Assembly: GCA_024516035.1 (NCBI GenBank)
Contig: CM044964.1
Span: forward strand, 23,077,244-23,141,243
Direction of reading: 5' to 3'
Length of the DNA: 64,000 nucleotides
Source: Bactericera cockerelli
Taxonomy: Eukaryota > Arthropoda > Insecta > Hemiptera > Triozidae
Made by a program: the position numbers and the translations under genes. Positions 1 to 12,675 of the stretch are shown piece by piece (the first letter of the stretch is position 1; each line of letters opens with the position of its first letter). The notes below the pieces were generated by a model. That model searched no databases and was not told the DNA's origin. It saw only the letters and a list, made by a program, of their open reading frames with translations.

Positions 1-409
1 ATCTCTGAGTTAATCTGTCTCTGTGCTACAGTGCCGTATACAATGAGTTTCAAACTATAAGTTAGGGTCATACAGAGGCTGTGTCTCTGTGCTACTGTGC
101 CGTATTCAAAGAGGTTCAAATTATAAGGCAGGGTCATACAGAGGCTATATTTCTGTGCTACTATGCCGTATTCAAAGAGGTTCAAACTATAAGTTAGGGT
201 CATACAGAGGTTGTGTCTCTGTGCTACTGTGCCGTATTCAAAGAGGTTCAAACTATAAGTTAGGGTCATACAGATGCTGGGTCTCTGTGCTACTGTGCCG
301 TATTCAAAGACGTTCAAACTATAAGTTAGGGTCATACAAAGGCTGTATCTCTGTGTTACTGTGCCGTATTCAAAGAGGTTCAAATTATAGAGGCTTAGGG
401 CGCAATTAA
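1..409. repeat. 66-bp tandem repeat, about six units
   Basis: The motif GTGCCGTAT recurs at 31, 97, 163 (as ATGCCGTAT), 229, 295 and 361, a period of 66 bp. Because 66 is divisible by three, one frame stays open as a 22-residue repeat. That open frame needs no selection to explain it and is not called a gene. Single related units lie near 590 and 690. Confidence 0.9.
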
Positions 410-1580
410 TACAGTTAGGTAATAGATATTTTTGCCATATCTACCTCTGTGGACTAGACTGGACTAGTCTAGATTTTGCGTATCGTTTTAAATGTGGAAA
501 AATAAGTTCTGAAGCGAACATCATCATCCCAATTTTGTGTAATGATTTTGCCATATATCATTGTCCTTCTAATCTCGGCGTTAAATCTGTCTCTGTGCTA
601 CAGTGGCGTAGCGAAGGAGGCTCGAATCAGAATAATCATGACATAAACAGATAAGAGGTCAATACACAGAAGTCTCTATTCTACAGTGTGTCTCTATGCT
701 ACAGTGCCGTATTCGAATATGTTGAAATTAATGAAACTATACAGGGTGTGCAAGTTTTTTGTATAGAAAATTTCAGAATCAAATACAGAAGGCATTCTAA
801 GACGAAAATAAAATATCCTGAGGTATTTTGTTTTTTTTTTTTTTTCAAGAAAAAAAAAATCACTTGAAAAAAAAAAGTTTTCATCTGAAAAATAAATTTG
901 ATTTTTTTTTATTAGTATAGTAATAATGGTTCTAATTTGCATTTAATATTGAGTGAATGTTTTGTACCACCTTTCAACGCCATCTTGAATATTAAAAAGG
1001 GAGCTGATAATTGACAAGGGCCCCCAAAACCATGTCAATCAGAGTATTTCTTTTTATCTTTGAAAAGAAATGTTGAAAGATTTTTTTTCCAATGGTATTA
1101 TACAGTATATTATACAGGATAAAAACAAAATTATAAAAAATATCAAAGGTGGTGATAATACGTAGGACATTTTCCACCAGAATGAGACAAAAATATAAAA
1201 GTAATTGAAATCGGAGCCAATTTTTTTTTTTCAAAACGAACATAATACTTCCGATTTCTAATGTTAGGAATTTATCGGAAGTAGGAAAGAAAAGTTTCAT
1301 CAAGGGTGGTGATAATACCCAGGGCATTTTTCACCACAATACAAATATACCACTAGTCGCTTAAAAAAAAAAAAAATAGTCGCTTCGTTTCAAAAAGCTG
1401 AAACCCCGCCACTGGTCCGGAGCGGTGTTCCGTGATAAGAGTCCCGGCTCATCCCTGGGAATTACACCCGGCTAGAAGCTAAAGTCCGCAGTAATCAACA
1501 AAGGATTAGACGCGTTTCATGACGGTGTTCACGAGACAGGGGGAATGAGGTGGGAGGAAGAAGGAAGTAGGTAAAGGAAC

Positions 1581-2058
1581 ATGAGAGAGAGAGAGAAAGG
1601 GAGATAAAGAGAGAGTGAGAGAGAGAGAGAAAGAGGGAGAGAGAGAAAGAGGGAGAGAGTGAGAGAAAGAGTAAGAGGGAGAGACAGAAATATGAAGAGA
1701 GAGAAAAAGGGAGAGATAGAAAGAAGGAGAGAGAGAAAAAGGGAGAGATAGAAAGAGGGAAAGAGAGAAAGAGGGAGAGATAGAAAGAAGGAGAGAGAGA
1801 AAAAGGGAGAGAGAGAAAGAAGGAGAGAGAGAATAAGGGAGAGATATAAAGAAGGAGAGAGAGAATAAGGGAGAGATAGAAAGAAGGAGAGAGAGAAAAA
1901 GGGAGAGATAGAAAGAAGGAGAGAGAGAATAAGGGAGAGACAGAAAGAAGGAGAGAGAGAAAAAGGGAGAGATAGAAAGAAGGAGAGAGAGAAAAAGGGA
2001 GAGATAGAAAGAAGGAGAGAGAGAAAAAGTGAGAGATAGAAAGAGGGAGAGAGAGAAG
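1581..2058. repeat. GA-rich VNTR, roughly 32-bp higher-order unit
   Basis: Purine-rich DNA with an internal unit of about 32 bp (GATAGAAAGAAGGAGAGAGA and on). It is followed by a run of C at about 2068. The equivalent array in the second copy is about 95 bp longer, close to three units. Confidence 0.9.
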
Positions 2059-2179
2059 TGGCGTAGCCCCCCCCCCCCCCTGGCTACGTCACTGTTACTG
2101 AGTTACACACGGTGCCGGTAGTGAGAGGACTAGATGGACGCTCAGATCCCATGTCTAGGCTCCTTTCATGTCCATTGAT

Positions 2180-2385
2180 TATATTTGGTTTTAACGTTCT
2201 GATTTTACATGGTCAATTCAGGGGTTTTACACTCCATTTGCTGGGAATCTGAGCAGCTACAACCTCAACCAGCCTGGGTATGGCCGGAATTTTTTTTGAG
2301 GGAACAGAATTTTCTGTGTTAAAAGGCTGCTCCGACCATGAATCGAACTCAGGATCTCTGGGCTACGGGTAGTAGTCACAAGAGG
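2180..2385 (-). repeat. SINE-D fragment
   Basis: Reading the minus strand, a tRNA-like box B (GAGTTCGATTC) is followed by a body that matches the fuller SINE-D at 36440-36787, including the GTTCCCTC stretch and the AATGGAGTGTAAAAC-like segment. In the second copy this same SINE is split by a piggyBac element. Confidence 0.65.
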
Positions 2386-2479
2386 TAAAAGAGAACGTTG
2401 TCTCCAAGTATGTACGACCGTGATAAATATGTAGACATTATGTATGTAGATCCTTATGTATATGTAGACATCATTTTTT

Positions 2480-2600
2480 TGAATTTTTTATTCTTGTTAT
2501 TTCTTCTATAGTGTATACTATGTAATTGGGTTCTGGCTAACTTTTGTAAAGCCAACACCTGTATTGTACTGCACTCTAAATAAAATATACTTATACTTAT
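2480..2600 (+). repeat. Probable non-LTR retrotransposon 3' end
   Basis: An AT-rich segment ends with AATAAAATATAC and a short repeat of ATACTT, as expected of a polyadenylated, 5'-truncated LINE copy. No coding part is visible. The counterpart is at about 42000-42123. Confidence 0.4.
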
Positions 2601-2700
2601 TATGTTGACATTATGTATGTAGGCATTATGTATGTATACATTATGTATGTAGGGCTGTAGACATTATGTATGTAGACAATTATGTATATAGATACAAGTT
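2600..2700. repeat. Short imperfect tandem repeat (ATTATGTATGTA)
   Basis: Units of about 14-18 bp built on ACATTATGTATGTAG repeat here. The counterpart at about 42120-42235 has one extra unit. Confidence 0.6.
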
Positions 2701-2934
2701 TGGAGAGAGAGAATTCCAAGCCTCGGAGGCAGAGTGGATGAGATGGATGCGAAAAGTTTCAAGAATAATTATCTTAAACAGGCAGGATGTGTGGGAAAGA
2801 TATGAGGGATGAGAAGGAAACGGATGTGAATGTGTAGTGGATGTGAAATTAGAGGCGGAAGAAGGATAAGATAGAGAAGGGAATGGAAGAGTGTGTTAGG
2901 GAGATAATGAGAAGTTAGGGGATGTGAATTTAGA

Positions 2935-3190
2935 GAGGATATAGCGCGCTAGGCATTGCACGGACGTTCATCTGGGTTCGATACCCAGAGGGCTGGGTTT
3001 TCCGTTCTCTGCTTGATAGTTCAGGGTCCACACATACCTCGTGAGGAAAAATGAGTATCTGCTGTCGTGTTGTCAACGCTGTCATGTTATGCTGGTGAAA
3101 TTTATAGGCACACATAAGATATTAGAATTAGAATGTTGAGATTTCGGAAAAGTCCTATAATTCGCCGTTACCCACTAAATATGTGGTATT
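2935..3190 (+). repeat. SINE-B copy (tRNA-derived)
   Basis: A tRNA-like head includes a box B (GGGTTCGATACCC). The body carries CACGAGG/CCTCGTGAGGAAAAATGAGTA and the tail contains the CCCACTAAAT block. The same family recurs at 19850, 24431, 27322 and 36163. The counterpart in the second copy is 42476-42732. Confidence 0.75.
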
Positions 3191-3204
3191 ATAACAATTA
3201 TAAA

Positions 3205-3516
3205 ACAGTGCATTTTTTTTAGGATGAGTGACTCGCCGTTTTTTTAATTTCGTAGCCATGAGAGAGGAGCTACTGTAGACGCATGTGGCCTGTGTTGCAG
3301 CCTGCCCAACCCGTAGTATGCTCTCCCTCTGATGGGCGGGAAGTGACACAATACTTCCCATTTAGGTGTGGGTCAACACAAGCGCACCGGAAGGTATCCC
3401 TTACAAACAACTGTAACCAAATTTTGAATACAATTTTTTGTCGGCGCGGGGGTTCAAACCCAGAACTTTCCACAAGGCAAGCGAGTGCTCAACCACTGAG
3501 CTATTCGTGGTTAAGT
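3205..3516 (-). repeat. SINE-C copy (tRNA-Gly-like head)
   Basis: On the minus strand the head has a box A-like CTCAGTGGTTGAGCACTCGC and a box B, then a body shared with 35922-36162 (CGGTGCGCTTGTG, AATGGGAAGTATTGTGTCA). The tail is A-rich. The counterpart is 42748-43055. Confidence 0.75.
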
Positions 3517-3587
3517 ATGTATAATTGTATACGTAGAGTACCCAGTATAGTCAAACCTGGATTTAAAATAACTGGATATTTGAGCAT

Positions 3588-3780
3588 GAACCTTATTTAT
3601 TTTATTTATTTAGAAACTCTTTATTAGTAGAACATACAGACAAATAATGGTAAAAATTAAATATAAAAATTGACAATATAAACAAGAAAAAAAAATAAAC
3701 AAAATATAATAATATACATATGTCCTAACTAAAGGGTGGGGTTATTGCCTATGGCAATCTCTACCACCCAACCCTAATAG
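3588..3780 (-). repeat. Truncated non-LTR retrotransposon 3' end
   Basis: On the minus strand the segment starts with GGGTTGGGTGGTAGAGATTG, runs through an AT-rich 3' region with the complement of CTTTATTAGT (AATAAAG-like), and ends in TAAA repeats. The same conserved block recurs at 22772, 33495, 36333, 61735 and 43255. No reverse transcriptase is left. Confidence 0.6.
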
Positions 3781-3884
3781 TCAAACCTGGATAACTGGAT
3801 ATGTGTAACTGGATATTATGTGAGCATTAACCTTGCCTGGCGTTTACCTTAACCTCAGCAGTACATTCAAACTGGACAAAAAAA

Positions 3885-4055
3885 AAGCAATTTCCAGGTT
3901 AAACTTGCCTCTTTATAAGGAAAAAATAACCTCTTTTCAAAAGAAACCTGGATATAAGAGAAAACAATTTCCAGGTTAAACTTACCTCTTTATAAGGAAA
4001 AAATAACCTCTTTTTAAAAGAAACCTGGATATAAGAGAAAACAATTTCCAAATTC
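3885..4055. repeat. 77-bp tandem duplication
   Basis: CAATTTCCAGG recurs at about 3888 and 3965, with a partial third copy at about 4042, giving a 77-bp period. The second copy has the same structure at about 43425-43595. Confidence 0.8.
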
Positions 4056-5003
4056 ATTTTAAGTACTTATATATTTATTATGTTATTGTTATTCAAAATA
4101 TTGTAATGAAATGATGCACAAAAATAAAGCACAAATCTTGTTAAAAAAAAAAAGATAAGAAAAAAAAAAATTCGGTCCCATGTTTTCACTTGTACCCGGG
4201 TTTCACTGTATACCTATTTGTCTAATAAACTACACTAAACTTTACCTACACCCTGTAGAATAGATTTATTCAATGCCCTCACAACATTATGGGAAAAAGG
4301 AACAGGAAGAAGAAGAAGAAGAAGAAGCAAGAGAGGGAGAAGTTAATTGCTTTCAAAAGTTTTTTCTTGTGCAATTAAATTGAAAATGTCGCATAAATCT
4401 CGGAAAATTTAATAATTCGGATCTAAAAATTCAAGCTCAAAATTTTTCATAAGCCATTATTACTTTTATACGGGTTAGATGGTTGTGAAACCGAGAATTC
4501 CAAAATGAATTCAACCGCACCATAAAGTGTTTCCTTTCTGAGTACGGGAATGTTCAGTTCAGGTTGTAATGTGGGAATATTCGTTTCAGGGTTTTAACCA
4601 CTTTTACAGGTAGTAAATACCACTGATGTTCAAAACATTAAACATTAGTACCTTCATGGAGTACCTTCATATTTTTTTTTTTTTTTTTTTTTTTCAGATC
4701 CCCGTTGTATTTTTAAATTAGTTTAAATCTTATTTGTGTGGATCACTTTCGTGATATCACAACTCGCTTTACTGTATCCTCTTCGCGCCCAACACCAATT
4801 TTTGTTTTAAGTAGTACAAAGTGACCGGTGGCCTCGCCCGAGGACAAACATTTTATGCTACTTGGTAGTTTAAATTTATAGCTTGGGCACTTAGGACTTA
4901 CGAGGACATTGGGCGCTAAAAGGATAGAAAAAAAGAAAACTTTATACTTATTCAGTATCAGTATAATCAGTATAAACAGAAAAGTGAGAAGTTGTACTAG
5001 ATG

Positions 5004-5087
5004 TACATGAATATCAGAACATACCTGGACAGCTGTTTCGAGCTTATTTGCTCTCATTAGCAGGTAATAGTTCTGAATATCCATGTC
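5004..5087 (-). ncRNA. Hammerhead-ribozyme-like motif, unit A (first copy)
   Basis: Identical in all core positions to 44551-44634, including the CUAAUGA core with G5 changed to A. Confidence 0.6.
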
Positions 5088-5145
5088 ATCAACTAACCCT
5101 CTATTTTATCAGTATATACAGAAAAGTGAGAAGTTGTACTAGATG

Positions 5146-5225
5146 GACATGATATCGAACATTACCTGGACAGCTGTTTCGAGCTTATTTGCTCCATCAG
5201 CAGGTAATAGTCTGATATCCATGTC
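5146..5225 (-). ncRNA. Decayed hammerhead-like motif, unit B (first copy)
   Basis: Counterpart of 44695-44778 shortened by four single-base losses, one of which removes a G at the core/stem II junction (CUGAUGGAGC). GAAA, stem III and GUC remain. Confidence 0.5.
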
Positions 5226-5291
5226 ATACTAACCTCTTATTTTAATCATTATTAGCAAAGACTAAAGAAACATTTGTTTTTCTGTTCTCAG

Positions 5292-7173
5292 GTGTGGATA
5301 TTCGGGGAGTACTGGTGTTCCGGCTGGCTGGCGGTGGATGTGTGGATGTGCACCGCCTCCATTCTAAACCTCTGCGCCATCTCCTTGGATCGGTACATCG
5401 CCGTGACGCGTCCCGTCAAGTACCCCTCTATCATGTCCACTGGAAGAGCCAAGCTGCTCATCTGCTTCGTCTGGGTGCTCAGCTTCGTCATCTGCTTCCC
5501 GCCCTCATCGGGTGGAAGGACCACAAGAAGCACTTGAACAGCAGCCTGGAGGCTGGCCTCGGTGGAATCATCAAACACGCCGTCAGCAACATCAAAGACT
5601 TCGCTAACAATGACAACGATGATGGGGTCGCTGAAGTACGAGATGGCTCGAGGATTTGCGTTACGGCATGAGAAACTACATCAATGATGGTCGGTATGTT
5701 AGAGGTAGCTTGGACAGCAGAGAGATTAGGTTTAGTCTGAACAAAACACTGACGGACAGTCTTGAACCGCTAGGAAATGAGACGTTGTACAATGGAACAG
5801 TGTACAATGCAACCTTACTGAATGGAACGTTGGGTGACTTTATCAGGGAAAAGGATGATAACAATGTGTTCTATCACAATAGTACAAACAATCTAGTCCC
5901 GAATTCTCTTCAGTGCAACTGTGAGCTGATGGATGAGCCTGGCTACGTCATCTATTCTGCCATGGGGTCTTTCTTCATCCCATGTTTGTCATGTTGTTCT
6001 TCTACTGGAGAATATACAAAGCTGCCGTGCGCACGACCAAAGCCATCAATCAAGGGTTTCGAACGACCAAGTCGGGTGCTAGTAGTAAGTTTGGCAACAG
6101 GTTTGACGATCAGAGGTTAACTTTGAGGATACACCGAGGTCGCGGGAGTTCAATGAAGAACAACAGCAACTTGAATATCTACAGCAGTAGTAACAACACT
6201 AGCACGGACAACAGTACGTGCAACAGTCTAACAAACAGTCCTGGAGGATACAAACACTCTTCCAACAGTAACCTGTTCAAAACAAAAGAGGACAAACTGT
6301 ACCGAACGCAAACGATGAAGAAATACAACGCTTCACCGCAACATGACAAAGTCAAAATTTCCATTAGTTATCCAAGTAGTGATTGTATCAGCAATCTGAA
6401 CAGTAGTCCTAGCAACACAACTGCCACTAACAGCAGCACAATGCAACTGTTCAGTGATGATACGCATCTGAAAGTGAACAGTAAAAACAGAAATAACTCC
6501 ATACGAAACACGTATAGAAGAAACAGTGATATTCCTCAGACGACCACAAACAATAGCGTTCTCGTTGCGAATATAAATATCCGACCCAAGATGTTGGGTG
6601 AGAACCTAACAACCAGCCACATTGTGAAAGACACAAGTCCGACCTATGAAGACCAGAGTAGCGGGAACAAGCCCAAGTTGATCAACAAGATGGGCAAGAG
6701 GAATATCAAAGCCCAGGTGAAGCGCTTCCGCATGGAGACCAAGGCGGCGAAGACCCTCGCCATCATAGTCGGTGGCTTCATCTTTTGCTGGCTGCCATTC
6801 TTCTCTCTCTACCTCCTGCGTGGCTTCTACCCAGACATAATTCCTCAAGCTGTGTTCAGCGTCATGTTCTGGTTAGGTTACTGCAACAGTGCTCTCAACC
6901 CGCTCGTCTACGCGCTGTTTAGCAAAGACTTTCGGTTTGCCTTCAAGAAAATCATCTGTAAGTGCTTCTGCGCGCGCAACACAAACCTCAAGCACAACAC
7001 CTCGTCTAAGAGGAAGTTCAGGCGAGACTCGAATCAGTCTCAAGTCAGCAAGAGGACCAATCGGTCGCCGAGCTACAACTACAATGACAACTCTCCCGCT
7101 GAACTACAACCAGACGCAGCACTCGGACTCGGATCAGAATGCTGATCTGATCTGCTGCGACAACTCCAGATGA
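5292..7173 (+). pseudogene. Octopamine receptor exon 2, frame-broken duplicate
   Basis: This is the same exon as 44849-46732 (third membrane segment to the C-terminus). It has four single-base changes relative to that copy: a missing C near 5513, a missing G near 5651, a missing C near 5980 and an extra C near 7096. The first three losses sum to one codon, so the frame is restored from about 5981 to 7096. All four lie in short homopolymers, which is typical of uncorrected long-read errors. True decay into a pseudogene cannot be excluded. Acceptor CAG lies at 5289-5291, and the TGA stop (7171-7173) and in-frame downstream codons to TAG at 7333-7335 are kept. No exon 1 lies upstream within the window. 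It is best treated as an alternative haplotype of the same gene. Confidence 0.85.
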
Positions 7174-8070
7174 CAGTCGCTCAGTGATCATCAGTTCGGC
7201 AACCCGCTTGCTGAGTCCACTGATGACGTCAACAATGAGGAGGAGCCCAAGGGCGTGGCCATGATGGCGATCTACTGTATGAAGCAGTTCATGGCGTTCA
7301 ATGTGGATGTAGAAAACAAAGAGGCTAATGTTTAGTATCACCCTGTATGTAGCTTGTCTCATTAAAATTGGACGTCTGTGTTTCTTTTTTACACGTCTTT
7401 TTTACATGGGTATTTTATGTTATGAGAGAAGCTGGATAATATACAGTATGACTGGTTGTTGCTGGAGTTTCGAAGTTTCCGATGAAAGTTTCCTTGCTGT
7501 TTTCAATTCGACGGCTTGTACTGTGATATAATTGAATTTCGAAAACGCTCTCACGTAGTGTCTGACATTCTATTGTTTAGTTACGACAGCTTAACGAAAA
7601 TACTAGTTGCCTGGGCTCTATTTAATAATCATTTTAATTATTTTTATTATTATTTTCGACTGCTTTGTTTTTTAAAAATCGTATTACATCAAAATTTCAA
7701 GTATGGTACCCACTTTTAATAACAATTTTGTATATTTGGACCAACACAGCCTTGCAGTGCACTTGCCTAAACTTGCCACATTAATGTTAAATTTACGAAT
7801 AATTGATAATGGTTTTCATTGCACTATTATTTTAATACGAATTAACTATCGAAAAATTAATCATTGATGAAATAATTCATAACTTGGCGAAAACTATGTA
7901 GTAAAATTGAAGTTGTATACTAAATGATAAATGAATTTGAAAAATAAAAATTTCCAACATTCCTACTTGTAAAATGATTGTGAAATCAGCCCTTTCTTGA
8001 TAGTAGATAGTGGCTTTTGATCGTGTATGTAGAAACGTATATGTATATTCTGATTTTCCTATTTATACCG

Positions 8071-8281
8071 AGGTCCGAATTATGAAACAAAATTAGTTAA
8101 CCTATTCTAAAAAGATCAGTTTAACTAATACAAAACAGGATTAATCTACTCCTGTTTTACCCTTAACACACCCTCTAGTGGAAATATCAACCAATCACAG
8201 CTCATTTATATCAGTTGTTAAGTAAAAGTGACTTGGATAAACAAATCCTAAATATTCTATCCTGTTGCAAAATTCGGTCCT
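8071..8281. mobile_element. MITE with AGG(T/A)CCGAATT ends, first copy
   Basis: The left end AGGTCCGAATTATGAAACA and the inverted right end AGGACCGAATTTTGCAACA define a 211-bp element. It has internal self-complementarity (AAACAGGATTAATC / GATTTGTT-like). No coding capacity is present. Confidence 0.6.
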
Positions 8282-8454
8282 AAGAAATATATGCAATGAT
8301 GGTTGAATAAAATTTTGGTCTCTCAAGCCACGAATCTCGGGATTCTTCGGTTTGGAACCCAACCACTGCAAAAATACCTGAATACTCTAATTGATGAGAT
8401 TTCATAAATTCTATTTAACGTTTTGGTTAGGCTGTTATTTAATGGTAAGGCCCC

Positions 8455-8683
8455 AGAACACGTGAAGCTGGCATTTCCGGCACTGCCCAGACTAGGTGAG
8501 GTTAATGTGGGTAGCTGGTACGATTCCCAGCGAATGGAGGGTAAAACCCCCGTCCTAATTAGGACGTTAAATCAAATAGAATCGTTGGTGTTAGGAAAAC
8601 ATGTGCCACAACCAACCAACCTCAACCATGAGGTTGAACAATGCCGACCCCAAGTAGGATTGAGAAAAGGCAAAGTGAAAGAA
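8455..8683 (+). repeat. SINE-D 3' part
   Basis: Contains GGTGAGGTTAATGTGGGTAG, the AATGGAGGGTAAAAC block and the AGGACGTTAAATCAAATAGA block, then AACCTCAACCATGAGGTTGA and CGACCCC. The tRNA-like head is missing. A minor open frame through it (8423-8791) is repeat sequence, not a gene. Confidence 0.75.
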
Positions 8684-8699
8684 TACGAAGAAGATCTAG

Positions 8700-11600
8700 G
8701 ATTGTCGTATTTACATATAATTGATATACTCAACATAGGCACTGACATTTGTAAATATCAACCAATTCACAATTCTGACATTTTATTTTAAAATGCTGTA
8801 ATTTTGTAACAAATTTTTGTATGTGTGTTTTTTCCTCTTATTTTTGTGAAAAAATCATGATTTATAAAAACAAGATGGAAAAAAAACTTTTAAAAAAATA
8901 CTGAAAAAAACTCTAAAAAAATTGTTCTAACACTTGTTCTTTGTGGTCTAGATATTCAAAAATCAATAACATAGTGTGGAGCATTAAGTCGTTCAAAATG
9001 CCAAACAAAGGGCGCCGTTAATCTTGTAAATAATTGTAATTTGTTGTAAAATACATTATTGTTGAAAAAACTCCCTTATGTACAAAAATATTGTAAACAA
9101 TTTATTTTAAATATTATTTTTAAAATCAAATATCTCAGAATCTGTCATATATGTATTATAAATAAACTACGAATAACCCCACAAACTTTAGTTACCTTCA
9201 AATTAGTTCTGGTACAAAACAAGGCACAACTTTGAATAAAAGAGAAATTCTATTTTTGATGTCATTTCTTGTAGGTAGAATCGATTGAGATCTAGATACG
9301 GGTAGATACTAATTTAGTAAATGTATGTTATGATATAGATGACATTACAATCACTTTACCAATCAATCCAAGTGGAATGGTCTCTGATTTTTTGTGTGTA
9401 AAAAGATATATTCAGTTTTAATTACATTATTTCTTTATGTAGTTCCTGTACAATAAAAAGTAAAAATAAGGTAAAAGGTATTATGAGGGTTGTTGAAATT
9501 GCCCCTGAAATATTTCTCCAAATAAGTAACTGTTTAATTATTATTTTGATTGATTATTTATTTTACTCGTTCAGTTTACAGCACTCTGAAAATGTCTGTC
9601 GTTCGGATCAATTTTTTCCAATTTTGATGTCCGAATAGCTCGATGATTTTTATTTATTTTATTAATTAAATATTGTTCCGATTTATTGAATTTTTTTATA
9701 TATACATCCAGCTTTTCCTAGTTTAGGTTCAAGTGAATTTTACGAAATTCATTTTTTTTTTCTATTTTACCCTGTGGAATGATTTTGTAAAAATAATTTC
9801 CAGTCAATGCCTACAGTATCATTGAAATAATCATCTAGTCCAAATAATATTTTATTCTGTATAACCCTGTATTAGTAGTTCAGCATAGAAAATATTTAGA
9901 AAGATATAAAAAAATCCAGTTTTTCAGACTCTCTCTCTCTCTCTCTATTTTTTCCTCCTCTCTTTATATTGCCCCTTCAGACCATTCTCCTCAAAATGAT
10001 GCAATCCGTACACTTTATAATGGCTAATGGTGCTTGAACAAGAAGCCATGAAAATGGGAGACAGAAATAGAAAAATAGAAAATTTGAAAATAAATATCAG
10101 AGAAAAATAGAGAGTTGGATAATATGCTCGAAGAAAATGATTTCGATATCGCTAGAAAGATTTTACCAGCATAAATAAAAATTACCTTTTTTATTAAAAC
10201 TAATAGAAAAAAACGAACACAATACTTTTGATTACCTGTACAAAAAAATTGTGTACGTCACAATCCAAAGGAAAAAAATCTTGGTCTCTCTATAAATTAC
10301 AGTTTGAAAAAAATCCACCAGAAGAAGTTGGTATTTACAATAAATTATATTCACATAAATTATTCTCATAAAGTTGTTTAAACCCACTTTCTAATATAAT
10401 TTACGAGTTTTCTTGACTCGAATGGGACGGTTTTGGCAAACGGAGCCATTTTTCATTTTGTCTCTTTATTATTAATACTTAATTATTTCAAATAATTATT
10501 TATAAAATTAATTATTCTGTGTTGAACAGTGTATGGACCAGAAGAATTCTCTTGAAGATTGTTTCTCTCTCTCTCTTTCTTTTTCTATCTTCTTCTTTCT
10601 CTTTGTATCTGTCTTTAATTATTGCATCTAATATGGTGGGACTTAGATTTCTTATAACATCTACATCATTGTGTAAAAGATTATTTAACATCTTAATCAT
10701 TACCATAATGGAGCTCTATTAATTGATTGTCATCATCATTGGTTGGTACCTTCTTCATATCATAAATTTGCCTAACAATATCTTCAATGACATTTTCCTA
10801 ATTTCTCAGCTTTTCTGTACATCCATAACTTCATTTACGTCTGCTATTAATTTTCTTATTTGTCTTTTTTACTTCAAATTTTCACTTTACGTCTTCAATC
10901 TATTTTGTTCTTTGTATACATTGAGTTTTTTTACCTTCAATCTTTCCTTTCACCATGTTTAATCTAATCCGATTGAATCTAATCAAGGTTAATTTAAAGT
11001 CGTAAAACCTTTTGATTAAATTCAGCAAATAGTCAATCGGTGGCTACCTTTAATGTGTAGTATATCAAATAGAAAAACCTCCAACATTGAGAAAGTTAAT
11101 ATCTTCTGGATTGATGTTTTCTTGCTATGTATTAGCAATCTTCCAAAGGTAGACAGCCGCTATTGTATGTATTTTTAATATATTATTATCAATTTGTTTC
11201 TCTCATAATATGATGTGTATTAAAATTATCAATAAATTGAAAACAGAGGAGCGAACTGTGTAGTTTCATCTATTTGACATTTCTCCAAGATTGTATGTAT
11301 GAAAGTTTTATATTGTTTGCAAAGTTTTTTCTTTCATTACTTACACTAGAACTTCATGAATTTATGGTTTGGCATTTATATAACTTTGATTTTTGGCTCT
11401 TTTTGTAATGGCTATCCATTACTTTTATTATCTCTTTCTTTATTACTTCTATCCTTATTTTCTCTGTCTTTATAGCTTTCTGTTTTTCTATATTCTATAT
11501 AATTATACTAGACATTTCTAAGTTTCTTACTTTTCTCTTCCTTATACATATATGTGATTGAGTTCTGTTATTTGTCTATTTCACTTTATTATTCACTCTC

Positions 11601-12200
11601 TTGTTTCATTGCACTGAAGGACTTTACATTTTGCCATAGATTCAAATATAATTAATATAATTACGAGTATGTACAATGCAAACTTAATAGTTTGGTATCA
11701 CCCGAATCAAAATTGAAAAAAATAGTCCCTTGTTTTTCTCACTTGATAATAATGATTTGAAACTTTCTTCATTTCAACAAAAAATTGATAAACAAACCTG
11801 TAATATTAAGCCTCATAATATTTTTTATCAATTTTCAAATTTATTAAAATTCAGGAAAACAGGAGCCTTCTTTTCGTTTGTTATTTAATATTTCTATGTT
11901 GGACTGACCGGAAAAATAATAAATAAAAAAATGATTTTTTTTTTCTGCCCGTGAGAGACGTGCTTGAAACATTGAAATCGGAGCAAAAAAATATTTTTTT
12001 TTACAAAAACGAACACAAGACTTCCGATGTCTAATATTAGAATTTCTCCGAAGTAATATCATTCATTTTTTCAAATCAAGTATTACCTATTTAATTTATT
12101 TAGGTTTCATTTAATTTGACAATTTATAACTTGAAGGTCGTAGGGTGCCTAGTGACCTAACATAAGGTTTGTAGTTCGGTCCTCCCATTTAGCCATTTCC
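8700..12200. other. AT-rich DNA without a recognised gene
   Basis: No exon, RNA gene or complete transposon was recognised. Short CT runs occur at about 9930 and 10560, and a dispersed TCGGAGC...CTTCCGAT motif lies at about 11965-12055. The matching stretch is 48260-51765. Confidence 0.6.
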
Positions 12201-12204
12201 TCTA

Positions 12205-12675
12205 TACACGGTGATTCAAAAGTCCTAGGAAAAACTTATTGAAACATGTTGGTATTGTTGGTCAAGTGGGGCTCTAGTCTGATATTTTAGCCTCAAATAT
12301 TTGAAATTTTGACCACTTGGAAGTCCATTTTTATTTTATCAACTATTTCATCAGCTCATATGGGACATATGTCCTGGTAGCTCAGTGATAAAGGCGCGGT
12401 CTGGTAATCCAGAGGTCGCGGGTTCGAAAGCCAGCCGGGACATGACATGTTGTCTTCCCAATTGGGATTTTCACCATATAATAATAGGTCTTGGGCTCAC
12501 TGCCGGCACAATGGGATTTAAGTCTTAATCAGGCAGTATCAATAAGGCGATATTATTATTATTTTTTGTAAAGCAGGTGTTTCTTCGAATCCTTTGAAAT
12601 CCTGCATAAAATAGAATGCCTAGGATCATGAAGACTTTGAAGTTCCTCGTAGGACTTTTGAAATACCCCCCTGTA
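12205..12675. mobile_element. TA-type MITE with a SINE inserted in it, first copy
   Basis: The left end TACACGGTGATTCAAAAGTC and the inverted right end (GACTTTTGAAATA...CCCTGTA) pair with each other over about 25 bp, including TCCTAGG/CGTAGGAC. The SINE-A copy at 12371-12566 lies inside. Confidence 0.55.
12371..12566 (+). repeat. SINE-A copy (tRNA-derived)
   Basis: The head TAGCTCAGTGATAAAGGCGC (box A) and CGCGGGTTCGAAAGCC (box B) is followed by a body with GGGCTCACTGCCGGCACAAT and AATCAGGCAGTATCAATAAG and an ATT-repeat tail. Other copies are at 13491, 51934, 53692 and 53955. Confidence 0.85.

Larger units (their letters stand above)
4965..5250. repeat. 144-bp tandem repeat with hammerhead-like units, first copy
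   Basis: Two consecutive units lie directly upstream of the exon 2 acceptor. The second unit has lost several bases. Each unit contains, on the minus strand, a hammerhead-ribozyme-like fold (see 5004-5087 and 5146-5225). Confidence 0.9.

Noticed and set aside
89..409. 106-residue frame with a 22-residue repeat
   Set aside because: It is a frame through the 66-bp tandem repeat. A period divisible by three keeps it open without selection.
5292..7173. A second, independent receptor gene
   Set aside because: The near-identity of introns and repeats, the homopolymer indels and the N gap favour an alternative haplotype of the same gene. No separate exon 1 is seen.
8423..8791. 122-residue frame downstream of the receptor copy
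   Set aside because: It lies mostly in SINE-D sequence, and the second copy has a different frame end because of an indel.
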